Shown: one piece after another, positions 15,766-23,769 of the stretch
Layout: each line of letters begins with the position of its first letter
Numbering within the stretch: the first letter of the stretch is position 1
NCBI RefSeq assembly: GCF_030252345.1
Contig: NZ_CP126980.1
Coordinates: 5,905,501-5,969,500 of the forward strand
From: Actinoplanes oblitus
Lineage (GTDB): Bacteria > Actinomycetota > Actinomycetes > Mycobacteriales > Micromonosporaceae
DNA length: 64,000 nucleotides
Direction of reading: 5' to 3'
Position numbers and translations under genes: made by a program
Notes under the pieces: generated by a model
What the model was told of the DNA's origin: nothing
The model's input: the letters and a program-made list of their open reading frames with translations, nothing else
The model's database searches: none

Positions 15766-16755
15766 GTGGCGGTGACCATCAAGGACGTCGCACGGCTCGC
15801 CGGGGTGTCACAGTCCTCGGTGTGCCGGGCGCTGGCCGATCCCGCACGGGTGCGGCCGGAGACCCGCGACCGGGTGCAGAGCGCCGCGAAACAGCTCGGC
15901 TACCACCCGAACCGGGTGGCCCGCAGCCTGATCACCGGGCGCACCGCGAACCTCGGCGTGGTGCTGCCGGACCTGGCCAACCCGTTCTTCCCGACCGTGG
16001 TGAAGGCGATCCAGACGCGGGCGCGCCGGTTCGACTACGCGGTCTTCCTCAGCGACACCGACGAGGACCCGGCAGTCGAGGTGCCGGCCATCCGGGCCCT
16101 GGCGATGCAGGTCGACGGGTTCCTGCTCTGCTCGCCGCGGGCGCCCGACGACGACCTGCGGCCGTTCGCCCGGGAGAAGCCGATGGTGGTGCTGAACCGG
16201 CGGATCACCCCGCTCCCGTCGGTCACCGCGGACAGCGCCGACGGGATGCGGCAGGCGGTCGCGCATCTGGCCGCGCTGGGGCACCGGACCCTGGCGTACG
16301 TCGCCGGCCCGCGCACCTCCTGGTCCAACCGCGACCGGCAGCGGGGCCTGCGCGCCGCCACCACCGCCCACGGCATCCGGCTGGTCGAGGTCGGCAACGT
16401 CGCACCCACCGTGGACGGCGGGGCGGCCGCCGCCGACCTGGTCCTCGCCGCCACCGGGGTCACCGCGGTCCTGGCCTACAACGACCTGGTCGCGCTCGGC
16501 CTGCTGCGACGGTGCCACGCCCGGGGTGTCCGCGTCCCGGAGCAGCTCAGCGTCGTCGGCTTCGACGACATCCTGATCGCCGGGCTGCTCGCCCCGCCGC
16601 TGACCACCGTCGCGATCGGCAAGGAGCGGATCGGCCGGGTCGGGGTGGACCTGCTCCTGGAGTTGATGACCGACCCGGATCACCGCGGCACCGCCAAGCG
16701 GGTGCTGCCCACCCAGCTCATCGTGCGTGGTTCGACGGGCCCCGCCGTCTCGTGA
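15766..16755 (+). CDS. LacI-family transcriptional regulator
   Basis: The 329-residue protein has the N-terminal LacI HTH (MAVTIKDVARLAGVSQSSVCRALADPARV, hinge helix near residues 50-60). A periplasmic-binding-protein-like sugar domain follows (NLGVVLPDLANPFFPTVVKAI; VVGFDDILIAGLLAPPLTTV). It probably represses the following ABC/dehydratase operon until a sugar or sugar acid binds. It is the first gene of the cluster, 12 bp before the binding-protein gene, and has a matching operator in its own promoter. Confidence 0.85.
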   Translation: MAVTIKDVARLAGVSQSSVCRALADPARVRPETRDRVQSAAKQLGYHPNRVARSLITGRTANLGVVLPDLANPFFPTVVKAIQTRARRFDYAVFLSDTDEDPAVEVPAIRALAMQVDGFLLCSPRAPDDDLRPFAREKPMVVLNRRITPLPSVTADSADGMRQAVAHLAALGHRTLAYVAGPRTSWSNRDRQRGLRAATTAHGIRLVEVGNVAPTVDGGAAAADLVLAATGVTAVLAYNDLVALGLLRRCHARGVRVPEQLSVVGFDDILIAGLLAPPLTTVAIGKERIGRVGVDLLLELMTDPDHRGTAKRVLPTQLIVRGSTGPAVS

Positions 16756-16767
16756 AGGAGAACCCCG

Positions 16768-17976
16768 ATGTCTCCCAGCCGCCGCCAACTGCTCACCCTC
16801 GGCGCCGCCGCCGTGACCGTCGCCGCCTGCAGCCCGCCGGGCAGCGACACCCCGTCCGCCGGCGCCAGCGGCCCGATCCCGGACAAGCCGTCCAAGGCGG
16901 TCACCCTCAACATCCTGGACGTGGCCGGCAACCTGCAGCTGACCCAGGGCATGATCGACGACTTCGTGGCCCGGAACGGCGCCGTGGTCGAGCGGGTCAC
17001 CTATCAGAAGGCGACCGCCCCGGAGCTGGTCGGCAAGATCAAGGCGCAGCAGGCCGCCGGCCGGGTGGACGTCGACCTGGTGCTGACCGGCGTGGACGGC
17101 CTGGCCGGCGGCATCGACCAGCAGCTCTGGGTGCCGCTGCTGCCGGATTACGCGAGCCGCCTGCCGGCCATGAAGGACTACCTGGCCGGCGCGGCCGCCA
17201 TGCAGAAACTCGCCGGCCAGTACGGGGTGACCGTCACCTACTACCCGTCCGGCCCACTGATCGAGTACCTGCCGGCCAAGGTCGCCACCCCGCCGAGGAC
17301 CGCGCCGGATCTGCTCGCCTACGCCAAGGCCAATCCGGGCGCGGTCCAGTACGCCCGCCCGTCCAACTCCGGCCCGGGCCGCACCCTGCTGATGGGCCTG
17401 CCCTACCTGCTCGGCGACGCCAACCCGAAGGACCCGATCAACGGCTGGAACAAGACCTGGGACTACCTCCGGCAGCTCGGCGAGTCGATCACCCTCTACC
17501 CGTCCACCACCAGCGAGACGATGAAGAACCTGGCCAACGGATCCGCGAAGATCATCGCGTCGACCACCGGCTGGGACATCAACCCCCGGGTCCTCGGCAC
17601 GGTGCCCAGGGAGGCGGCGATCGGCACCCTCACCGGCTTCCACTGGGTCACCGACGCGCACTACGCGGCCATCCCGAAGGGCGTCGGCACCGACAAGCAG
17701 GCCGCCGTGCTCGCCCTGCTCGCCTGGATGCTCACCCCGGAACAGCAGGCCAAGGCGTACGACAAGGGGTACTTCTATCCCGGCCCGGCGATCGCTGACG
17801 TGCCGATCACCATGGCCCCGCCGGAGAGCCAGCAGGCCATCAGGGACTACGGCCGCCCGGAGTACGCCGGGCTGATCGCGAAGAACCCGATCGAGGTCCC
17901 GCTCGGCGCCGCCGCACTGGTCGCCGCGTTCGACCGCTGGGACCGCGAAATCGGCGGCTCCAAGGTGAAGAAATGA
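16768..17976 (+). CDS. ABC transporter substrate-binding lipoprotein
   Basis: The 402-residue extracellular solute-binding protein has a twin-Arg-like then lipobox signal (MSPSRRQLLTLGAAAVTVAAC, lipid Cys21). The mature part belongs to the PotD/iron/phosphonate-type binding-protein family (VTLNILDVAGNLQLTQGMIDDF; KIKAQQAAGRVDVDLVLTG). A GAAGGAG ribosome site precedes the ATG. It is the receptor of the uptake system encoded by the next three genes. Its stop overlaps the ATPase start by four bases. The ligand is unknown; the downstream sugar-acid dehydratase suggests a carbohydrate acid. Confidence 0.8.
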   Translation: MSPSRRQLLTLGAAAVTVAACSPPGSDTPSAGASGPIPDKPSKAVTLNILDVAGNLQLTQGMIDDFVARNGAVVERVTYQKATAPELVGKIKAQQAAGRVDVDLVLTGVDGLAGGIDQQLWVPLLPDYASRLPAMKDYLAGAAAMQKLAGQYGVTVTYYPSGPLIEYLPAKVATPPRTAPDLLAYAKANPGAVQYARPSNSGPGRTLLMGLPYLLGDANPKDPINGWNKTWDYLRQLGESITLYPSTTSETMKNLANGSAKIIASTTGWDINPRVLGTVPREAAIGTLTGFHWVTDAHYAAIPKGVGTDKQAAVLALLAWMLTPEQQAKAYDKGYFYPGPAIADVPITMAPPESQQAIRDYGRPEYAGLIAKNPIEVPLGAAALVAAFDRWDREIGGSKVKK

Positions 17977-19016
17977 CGGGTTTCGCGACGCTGCGGCTGG
18001 ACGGGGTGACCCGGCGGTTCGCCGGTACCGACGCCCTGGCGGGCCTGGATCTGGAGATCGAGCGGGGCGAGTTCGTGGCGCTGCTCGGACCGTCCGGCTG
18101 CGGCAAGTCGACAGCGCTGAACTGCCTGGCCGGGCTGCTGCCGCTCAGCGACGGGAGCATCTGGCGGGACGGGACCCGGCTGGACACGCTGCCCCCGGAA
18201 CGCCGCGGGTTCGGCATGGTGTTCCAGAACTACGCGCTCTTCCCGCACCTGTCCGTACAGAAGAATGTCGCCTTCGGTCTCCGGATGCGCGGCGTGCCGC
18301 GCGCCGAGACGCGCCGCCGCACCGACGCGGCGATCCGGCTGGTGCACCTCGAGGAACACGCCCGGAAACTGCCCGGCCAGCTCTCCGGCGGGCAGCAGCA
18401 GCGGGTCGCCATCGCCCGGGCCGTGGTGATCGAGCCGGCGCTGGTGCTGATGGACGAGCCGTTGAGCAACCTCGACGCGAAACTGCGGCTCGACATGCGC
18501 TCGGAGATTCGCAAACTGCACCAGGATCTCGGCCTGACCACCGTCTATGTCACCCACGACCAGGAGGAGGCGCTCTCCATGGCGGATCGCCTGGTGGTGC
18601 TCCGGGCCGGCCGCGTGCAGCAGATCGGCACCCCGGAGGAGGTGCACGACCATCCGGCGAATCGGCACGTCGCCGATTTCATCGGCTTCCGCAATCTGCT
18701 GCCCGGCACGTTCCGGGCGGGCACCGCCGAGATCAACGGCTTGACGGTACGCGCCCCCGGCAGTCCCGTCGGCCCGCTCCGCGACGGCGACCCGATCGTG
18801 GCGGCGATCCGTCCCGAGGACATCGCCCTCGGCAGCGGCGTCGAGGCGACCGTCGAGGTGGCCGAGTACCACGGCCGGGAGATCGCCGCCGAGGTCCGCA
18901 CCGCCGGCGGCCTCGCCCTGCATCTGCGCACCCCGCGACGGCTGGCCCCGGGCGACAAGGTGGCCGTCACGCTGCCCGCGGAGAAACTGCTGATCTTCCC
19001 GGGCGAGGACCAGTGA
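17973..19016 (+). CDS. ABC transporter ATPase (PotA/FbpC-like)
   Basis: The 347-residue ATPase has Walker A GPSGCGKST (about residue 38), Q-loop MVFQNYALFPHLSV, signature LSGGQQQRVAIARA, Walker B LVLMDEPLSNLDAKLR and the switch His in YVTHDQEEAL. A C-terminal TOBE regulatory domain follows (about 280-347). It energises import by the two permeases that follow. It overlaps both neighbours by four bases (ATGA and GTGA), marking a tightly coupled operon. Confidence 0.9.
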   Translation: MTGFATLRLDGVTRRFAGTDALAGLDLEIERGEFVALLGPSGCGKSTALNCLAGLLPLSDGSIWRDGTRLDTLPPERRGFGMVFQNYALFPHLSVQKNVAFGLRMRGVPRAETRRRTDAAIRLVHLEEHARKLPGQLSGGQQQRVAIARAVVIEPALVLMDEPLSNLDAKLRLDMRSEIRKLHQDLGLTTVYVTHDQEEALSMADRLVVLRAGRVQQIGTPEEVHDHPANRHVADFIGFRNLLPGTFRAGTAEINGLTVRAPGSPVGPLRDGDPIVAAIRPEDIALGSGVEATVEVAEYHGREIAAEVRTAGGLALHLRTPRRLAPGDKVAVTLPAEKLLIFPGEDQ

Positions 19017-19900
19017 CCGCCTCGACGCTCGCGGTCCGGCACCGGCTCGCCGAGCGGGGCGTCGACCGGCAGCTACTGCTCCTGGTCCCGGCCACGGTGT
19101 TCGTGGTGGCGCTCTTCGTCTACCCGTTCTGCTACGGCATCGCGGTGTCGCTGCAGCCGGCCCAGGGTGGCGCGCTCGCCGCCTACCGCACCTTCTTCAC
19201 CGACGCCTACCAGCGCGACACGATCGGCACGACGCTCGCCATCGCGCTGCCGGCCGCGCTGATCAACGTCCTGGCCGCGGTGCCGATCGCCTACCGGATG
19301 CGCGGGCGCTTCCGCGGCAAGCGGCTGCTCACCACGGCGCTGGTGGTGCCGATCACGCTCGGCACCGTGCTCACCGCCGAGGGCCTGCTCAATTTCCTCG
19401 GCCCGACCGGCTGGTTCAACCGGCTGCTGCTCGGTGCCGGACTGGTCGACCAGCCGGTGACGCTCACCCACAACTACTGGGGGGTGTTCTTCTCGCTGGT
19501 GATCACCGGGTTCCCGTTCGCGTTCCTGCTGGTGCTCTCCTACCTGTCCGGCATCGATCCGAGCCTGGAACGGGCCGCCGCCACCCTCGGCGCCGGCTGG
19601 GCGCAGCGGTTCTTCCGGATCACCCTGCCGCTGCTCGCGCCGGGCCTGGCCACCACGTTCTGCCTGACCTTCGTGCTCGCCTTCAGCGTCTTCCCGTCGG
19701 CGATCCTGGTCGGCGATCCGGCCGGCAGCACCCGGGTGATCAGCATCGCCGCCTACGAGGCCGCCTACGTGCACTACGACTACGCCGCCGCGTCGGCCGC
19801 CGCGATCGTGATGGGCGCTGTCGAACTCGTCGTGATCACCGTCGTGCTCGGGCTGCGCAGCCTGCTTTACACCGGTTCGACGGCGGGAGGCAAGGGATGA
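19013..19900 (+). CDS. ABC transporter permease 1
   Basis: The 295-residue permease has six predicted transmembrane helices. The EAA-type cytoplasmic loop is [28 protein letters not shown] (about residues 184-211), the docking site for the ATPase. It belongs to the PotB/CysU-like group. A GTG start overlaps the ATPase stop, and the end overlaps the next permease by four bases. Confidence 0.85.
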   Translation: MTASTLAVRHRLAERGVDRQLLLLVPATVFVVALFVYPFCYGIAVSLQPAQGGALAAYRTFFTDAYQRDTIGTTLAIALPAALINVLAAVPIAYRMRGRFRGKRLLTTALVVPITLGTVLTAEGLLNFLGPTGWFNRLLLGAGLVDQPVTLTHNYWGVFFSLVITGFPFAFLLVLSYLSGIDPSLERAAATLGAGWAQRFFRITLPLLAPGLATTFCLTFVLAFSVFPSAILVGDPAGSTRVISIAAYEAAYVHYDYAAASAAAIVMGAVELVVITVVLGLRSLLYTGSTAGGKG

Positions 19901-20730
19901 GACGCCGCATCGTGGCCAGCCCGGGCGCCTGGGTGGTCTGGGGCCTGGTGGCGATCTTCTTCGCCGCCCTGGCCGGGGTGATCGGGTCGGTGGTGGTCAA
20001 CTCGTTCGGGGTGCGCTGGTTCGACACCTGGCTGCCGCCGGACTACACCACCCGGTGGTACGGCCAGGCCTGGACCGACTTCACCCTGCTGCCGGTGCTG
20101 ACCGTCACGCTCGTCGTCTGCCTGCTGGTCGCCGGGATCTCCGTGCTGGTCGGCGTGCCGGCCGCCTACGTGCTGGCCCGCCGCCGGTTCCCCGGCAGCC
20201 GGCTGATGTACCTGCTGTTCCTGCTGCCCATCCTGATGCCGCCGATCACCTACGGGATTCCGCTGGCCACGGTGCTCTACAAGTACGGGCTCGCCGGTCA
20301 CCTGTCCGGCGTGGTGCTGGCGAACCTGGTGCCGTCGGTACCGTTCGTGATCCTGACGATGACGCCGTTCATCGAGCAGATCGACCCGGCCGTCGAACGG
20401 GCGGCCCGGATGTGCGGGGCACGCACCCGGCACGTGTTCGCCTCGATCCTCGCGCCGCTGCTGGTGCCGGGCATCCTGGCGGCGTCGATCCTGGTGGTGG
20501 TCCGCACCGTCGGAATGTTCGAGCTGACCTTCCTGACCGCCGGACCGGACTCGCAGACCCTGGTGGTGGCGCTGTTCTACTCGATGTCGGCGGCCGGGAT
20601 CCGGGCGCAGCAGTCGGTGGACGCGATGGCCGTCATCTACTGCGTGATGATGCTGGTCCTGCTCGTCGTGGCGTTGCGGTTCGTGAATCCGACGCAGCTG
20701 GTGGCCCGGGTCAAGGAGGACCCGGAGTGA
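19897..20730 (+). CDS. ABC transporter permease 2
   Basis: The 277-residue permease has six transmembrane helices. Its EAA loop is [28 protein letters not shown] (about residues 166-193), PotC-like. It pairs with permease 1 to form the membrane channel. Its TGA overlaps the GTG of the dehydratase-like gene by three bases. Confidence 0.85.
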   Translation: MRRRIVASPGAWVVWGLVAIFFAALAGVIGSVVVNSFGVRWFDTWLPPDYTTRWYGQAWTDFTLLPVLTVTLVVCLLVAGISVLVGVPAAYVLARRRFPGSRLMYLLFLLPILMPPITYGIPLATVLYKYGLAGHLSGVVLANLVPSVPFVILTMTPFIEQIDPAVERAARMCGARTRHVFASILAPLLVPGILAASILVVVRTVGMFELTFLTAGPDSQTLVVALFYSMSAAGIRAQQSVDAMAVIYCVMMLVLLVVALRFVNPTQLVARVKEDPE

Positions 20731-21935
20731 GGATCACCGAGGCCCGGGTGATCGTGACCTGCCCCGGGCGCAACTTCGTCACCCTCAAGGTCGTCACCGA
20801 CGACGGGGTGACCGGGGTCGGGGACGCCACGCTGAACGGGCGGGAGCTGGCGGTGGCGGCGTACCTGCGGGAGCACGTCGTCCCCGCGCTGATCGGGCGG
20901 GACCCGGCACGGATCGAGGACACCTGGCAGTACCTGTACCGCGGGGCCTACTGGCGGCGCGGACCGGTGACGATGACCGCCATCGCCGCGGTGGACACGG
21001 CACTGTGGGACATCAAGGGGAAGGTGGCCGGATTGCCGGTCTACCAGCTGCTCGGCGGGCGGTGCCGGGACGGGGTGACCGTCTACGGCCACGCCAACGC
21101 GGCCACCGCCGAGGACCTGATGCCGGAGATAGCGCGCTATCTGGGCCTGGGATATCGGGCGGTCCGGGTGCAGACCGGGGTGCCGGGGCTGGCCGGGGTC
21201 TACGGGGTGGGCCGGCCGGGTGCTGTCTACGAGCCCGCCGAGCCGGGCGTTCCGGCGGAGACGGTCTGGGACACCGCGCGGTATCTCGACCACGTCCCGC
21301 GGGTCCTCGCCGACGTGCGCGCCGAGTTCGGGCCGCACCTGCGGCTGCTGCACGACGTGCACCACCGGCTCACCCCGATCGAGGCGGCCCGGCTGGGCAG
21401 GAGCCTCGAACCGTTCGGGCTCACCTGGCTGGAGGACCCGGTCCCGGCCGAGCTGCCGGACGGCTTCCGGCTGATCCGGCAGCACACCACCACCCCGCTC
21501 GCGGTCGGCGAGGTGTTCACCTCCATCTGGGACTGCCGGGAGCTGATCACCGGACAGTTGATCGACTACATCCGCACCACGGTGGTGCACGCCGGCGGGA
21601 TCACCCACCTGCGGCGGATCTTCGACCTGGCCGCGCTGCACCACGTCCGCAGCGGCTCGCACGGCGCCACCGACCTGTCCCCGATCTGCCTGGCCGCCGC
21701 GCTGCACGTGGACCTCGCCATCCCGAACTTCGGGCTCCAGGAGTACATGCCGCACAGCCCGGAGACCGACGCGGTGTTTCCGCACGGATACCACTTCGCG
21801 GACGGCTACCTGCATCCGGCCGAGACTCCGGGGCTGGGCGTGGACATCGACGAGGAGCTGGCGGCACGCCATCCGTACCGGCCGGCCTCGCTACCGGTGA
21901 ACCGGCTGGCCGACGGGACGCTGCACGACTGGTGA
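20727..21935 (+). CDS. Enolase-superfamily sugar-acid dehydratase (ManD/RspA-like)
   Basis: The 402-residue protein matches the length and motifs of the D-mannonate dehydratase group of the mandelate-racemase family. These are the N-terminal capping domain ([22 protein letters not shown]), the [14 protein letters not shown] segment, metal-ligand regions around [14 protein letters not shown] and [11 protein letters not shown], then [11 protein letters not shown] and a conserved C-terminal [19 protein letters not shown]. Some ManD-fold proteins have low or no activity, so function needs caution. As the last gene of a LacI-controlled uptake operon it probably acts on the imported sugar acid. The GTG start is chosen for coupling and for fit to family length. 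Confidence 0.8.
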   Translation: MRITEARVIVTCPGRNFVTLKVVTDDGVTGVGDATLNGRELAVAAYLREHVVPALIGRDPARIEDTWQYLYRGAYWRRGPVTMTAIAAVDTALWDIKGKVAGLPVYQLLGGRCRDGVTVYGHANAATAEDLMPEIARYLGLGYRAVRVQTGVPGLAGVYGVGRPGAVYEPAEPGVPAETVWDTARYLDHVPRVLADVRAEFGPHLRLLHDVHHRLTPIEAARLGRSLEPFGLTWLEDPVPAELPDGFRLIRQHTTTPLAVGEVFTSIWDCRELITGQLIDYIRTTVVHAGGITHLRRIFDLAALHHVRSGSHGATDLSPICLAAALHVDLAIPNFGLQEYMPHSPETDAVFPHGYHFADGYLHPAETPGLGVDIDEELAARHPYRPASLPVNRLADGTLHDW

Positions 21936-21940
21936 GGCGT

Positions 21941-21953
21941 ACCGGAAACCGGT
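21941..21953. terminator. Small hairpin ACCGG-AAA-CCGGT between convergent genes
   Basis: A 5-bp hairpin lies between the stop of the dehydratase-like gene (21935) and that of the minus-strand sigma gene (21962). Confidence 0.35.
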
Positions 21954-21961
21954 CTTGATCC

Positions 21962-22816
21962 TCAGAGCCAGCGGCGCAGCTTCTCCGGGTTGCGGACCGA
22001 CCAGATGCGCCTGATCCGGTCGCCGTCGACCTCGAAGGCGATAACGCCGGTGGTCACGCCGTCGTGCTGGGTGATCAGGCCGGGCTCGCCGTTGACGGTG
22101 CCCTCCAGCAGCCGCAGGGCCGGCGCGCGCTCGGCCAGCCCCGCCGCGAACCGGGCGATCTGCTCGCCGCCCTCGATCGGGCGCAGTGCCGCCGTGACCA
22201 GGCCGCCGCCGTCCGCGACCAGCACCGCGCCCGGGTCGAGCAGCCCGAGCAGGGCCTCGATGTCCTTGGCCTGCCAGGCCCGCTTGAAATCACGGACCAC
22301 CCGAGCCTGCCCGGCCGCCGGGGAAACGGCCGGACCGGCCGCGGCGATCCGGCGGCGGGCGGACGAGGCCAGCTGGCGGCACGCCGCCGGACTTCGCCCG
22401 GCCACCTCGGCCACCTCGGCGAACGAGTAGCGGAACACGTCGTGCAGGATGAACGCGACCCGCTCGGCCGGGGTCATCGCGTCCAGGACCACCAGGAACG
22501 CCATGCTGACCGACTCGTCCAGGGTGATCCGGTCGGCCGGGTCGCTGCCGTCCGGCTCGGGCACCGGCTCCGGGATCCACTCGCCGACGTACCGCTCCCG
22601 GCGGACGCGCGCCGAGCGCAGCTGATCCAGGCAGATCCGGCTGGCGACCTTGGTCAGCCAGGCGCCCGGTACGCCGATCGCCGCCTGATCCGCCGCGGAC
22701 ATGGCGTACCAGCGGGCGTACGTCTCCTGGACCACGTCCTCGGCGTCGGCCAGGGAGCCGAGCATCCGGTAGGCCACGTTGATCAGCTGGCCGCGTTCGT
22801 TCTCCGGGTCGCGCAT
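21962..22816 (-). CDS. ECF sigma factor, SigJ/ECF41 type with SnoaL-like tail
   Basis: The 284-residue protein has sigma region 2 (LINVAYRMLGSLADAEDVVQETYARWY), region 4 (MTPAERVAFILHDVFRYSFAEVAEVAGRSPAACRQLASSARRR) and a C-terminal SnoaL-like domain (about residues 180-280). The fused tail is typical of ECF41 factors, where it modulates activity in place of a separate anti-sigma factor. Target genes are unknown. ECF41 genes often neighbour an oxidoreductase or carboxymuconolactone decarboxylase gene, but none is adjacent here. Confidence 0.85.
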   Translation of the reverse strand: MRDPENERGQLINVAYRMLGSLADAEDVVQETYARWYAMSAADQAAIGVPGAWLTKVASRICLDQLRSARVRRERYVGEWIPEPVPEPDGSDPADRITLDESVSMAFLVVLDAMTPAERVAFILHDVFRYSFAEVAEVAGRSPAACRQLASSARRRIAAAGPAVSPAAGQARVVRDFKRAWQAKDIEALLGLLDPGAVLVADGGGLVTAALRPIEGGEQIARFAAGLAERAPALRLLEGTVNGEPGLITQHDGVTTGVIAFEVDGDRIRRIWSVRNPEKLRRWL

Positions 22817-23202
22817 GCCGTTACGACGAGACAGGCGGCGACGATGTGAGGCCGGACGTTCCGGCGTGCTGTCTCGCCGGGGCGCACATGGAGATCACCG
22901 CACACCTGCCGGAGCCCGCCGTGCTCCTCCCGGGGCGGGGCGGGCGGACCATCCCGGCGATCACCATCGGGCTGGTGCGTCCGCGGGTGGGGAAGCTGGT
23001 CGGCACCACGGATCACACCCTGCGGCAGACCGGAAGGCCGCGCAAGGCCCGGAGATGCCGGTGGCGCCGATCGACACGCCGATGCCCCGGGAAACGACCG
23101 CGTTGGCATGTTTCCGTGATTCGCCGATCCGGCCGGGTCAGCATGCTGTTGATCGTCCGGCACGACACGGGAGGCCGGATCGCCATTCGGGGGAGAAGAA
23201 TC
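22817..23202. other. 386-bp region without a supported gene
   Basis: It holds the promoter area of the sigma gene and the leader of the 23203 lipoprotein gene. A plus-strand frame from an ATG at about 22888 shows coding-like third positions for some 45 codons (MEITAHLPEPAVLLPGRGG) and then loses them. This may be a gene remnant. No RNA structure stands out. Confidence 0.3.
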
Positions 23203-23733
23203 GTGAACGTTCGTACGCCGCTCGTCGTCGCCGCTGTGGCCGCCGCTGCCCTCGCGGGCTGCTCGAGCACCGAGAGCGGCGGCAGCGCGGCCCCGGCCGG
23301 CACCGCCTCCGCCGCGGGAGCGGCCAGCACCGCGCCGAGCCCGCTGGCGAGCAGCCCGCCGGCCGGTGGCACCGCCGTGGGGTCCTCGGCCGCGCCGGTG
23401 CACAGCACCCGCACCGCTGCCGCGCCGGTCCACAGCACCCGCACCGCTACCGCGAAGCCGGCCGCCGGCGGCTGCCCGCCGTCGGAGGCGACGCTGCTCA
23501 AGGCGCTGCGCTCGAGCAAGGTCGGTGACGCGCTCGCGCCCACCGACACTCTCACCGACATCACCTGCTACCAGGGATACGCGCTCGGCCAGACCCATCC
23601 GAAGCAGGCCGACGACGCCGAGGTGGTCTTCCACTACACCGGCGGCGCCTGGCACGCGGTCAACGGCGGCACCTCCGACTACTGCGACGGTGTCGTCCCG
23701 GCGGCCGTCCGCCCCCACCTCGAGCACTGCTGA
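23203..23733 (+). CDS. Secreted lipoprotein with repetitive linker
   Basis: The 176-residue lipoprotein has lipid Cys20 in ALAGC. A long Ala/Ser/Pro/Thr-rich spacer follows, containing a duplicated APVHSTRTA unit (about residues 64-82). The compact C-terminal domain (about residues 90-176) has three Cys and the pattern GGCPPSEATLLKAL... DITCYQGYALG. The function of the domain is unknown to me. A GGGGGAGAAG ribosome site precedes the GTG. It is convergent with the LAL regulator, 36 bp apart. Confidence 0.65.
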   Translation: MNVRTPLVVAAVAAAALAGCSSTESGGSAAPAGTASAAGAASTAPSPLASSPPAGGTAVGSSAAPVHSTRTAAAPVHSTRTATAKPAAGGCPPSEATLLKALRSSKVGDALAPTDTLTDITCYQGYALGQTHPKQADDAEVVFHYTGGAWHAVNGGTSDYCDGVVPAAVRPHLEHC

Positions 23734-23769
23734 CCCGGTCGGGCGATGTCCGGCGCGGGGACCGATGCG

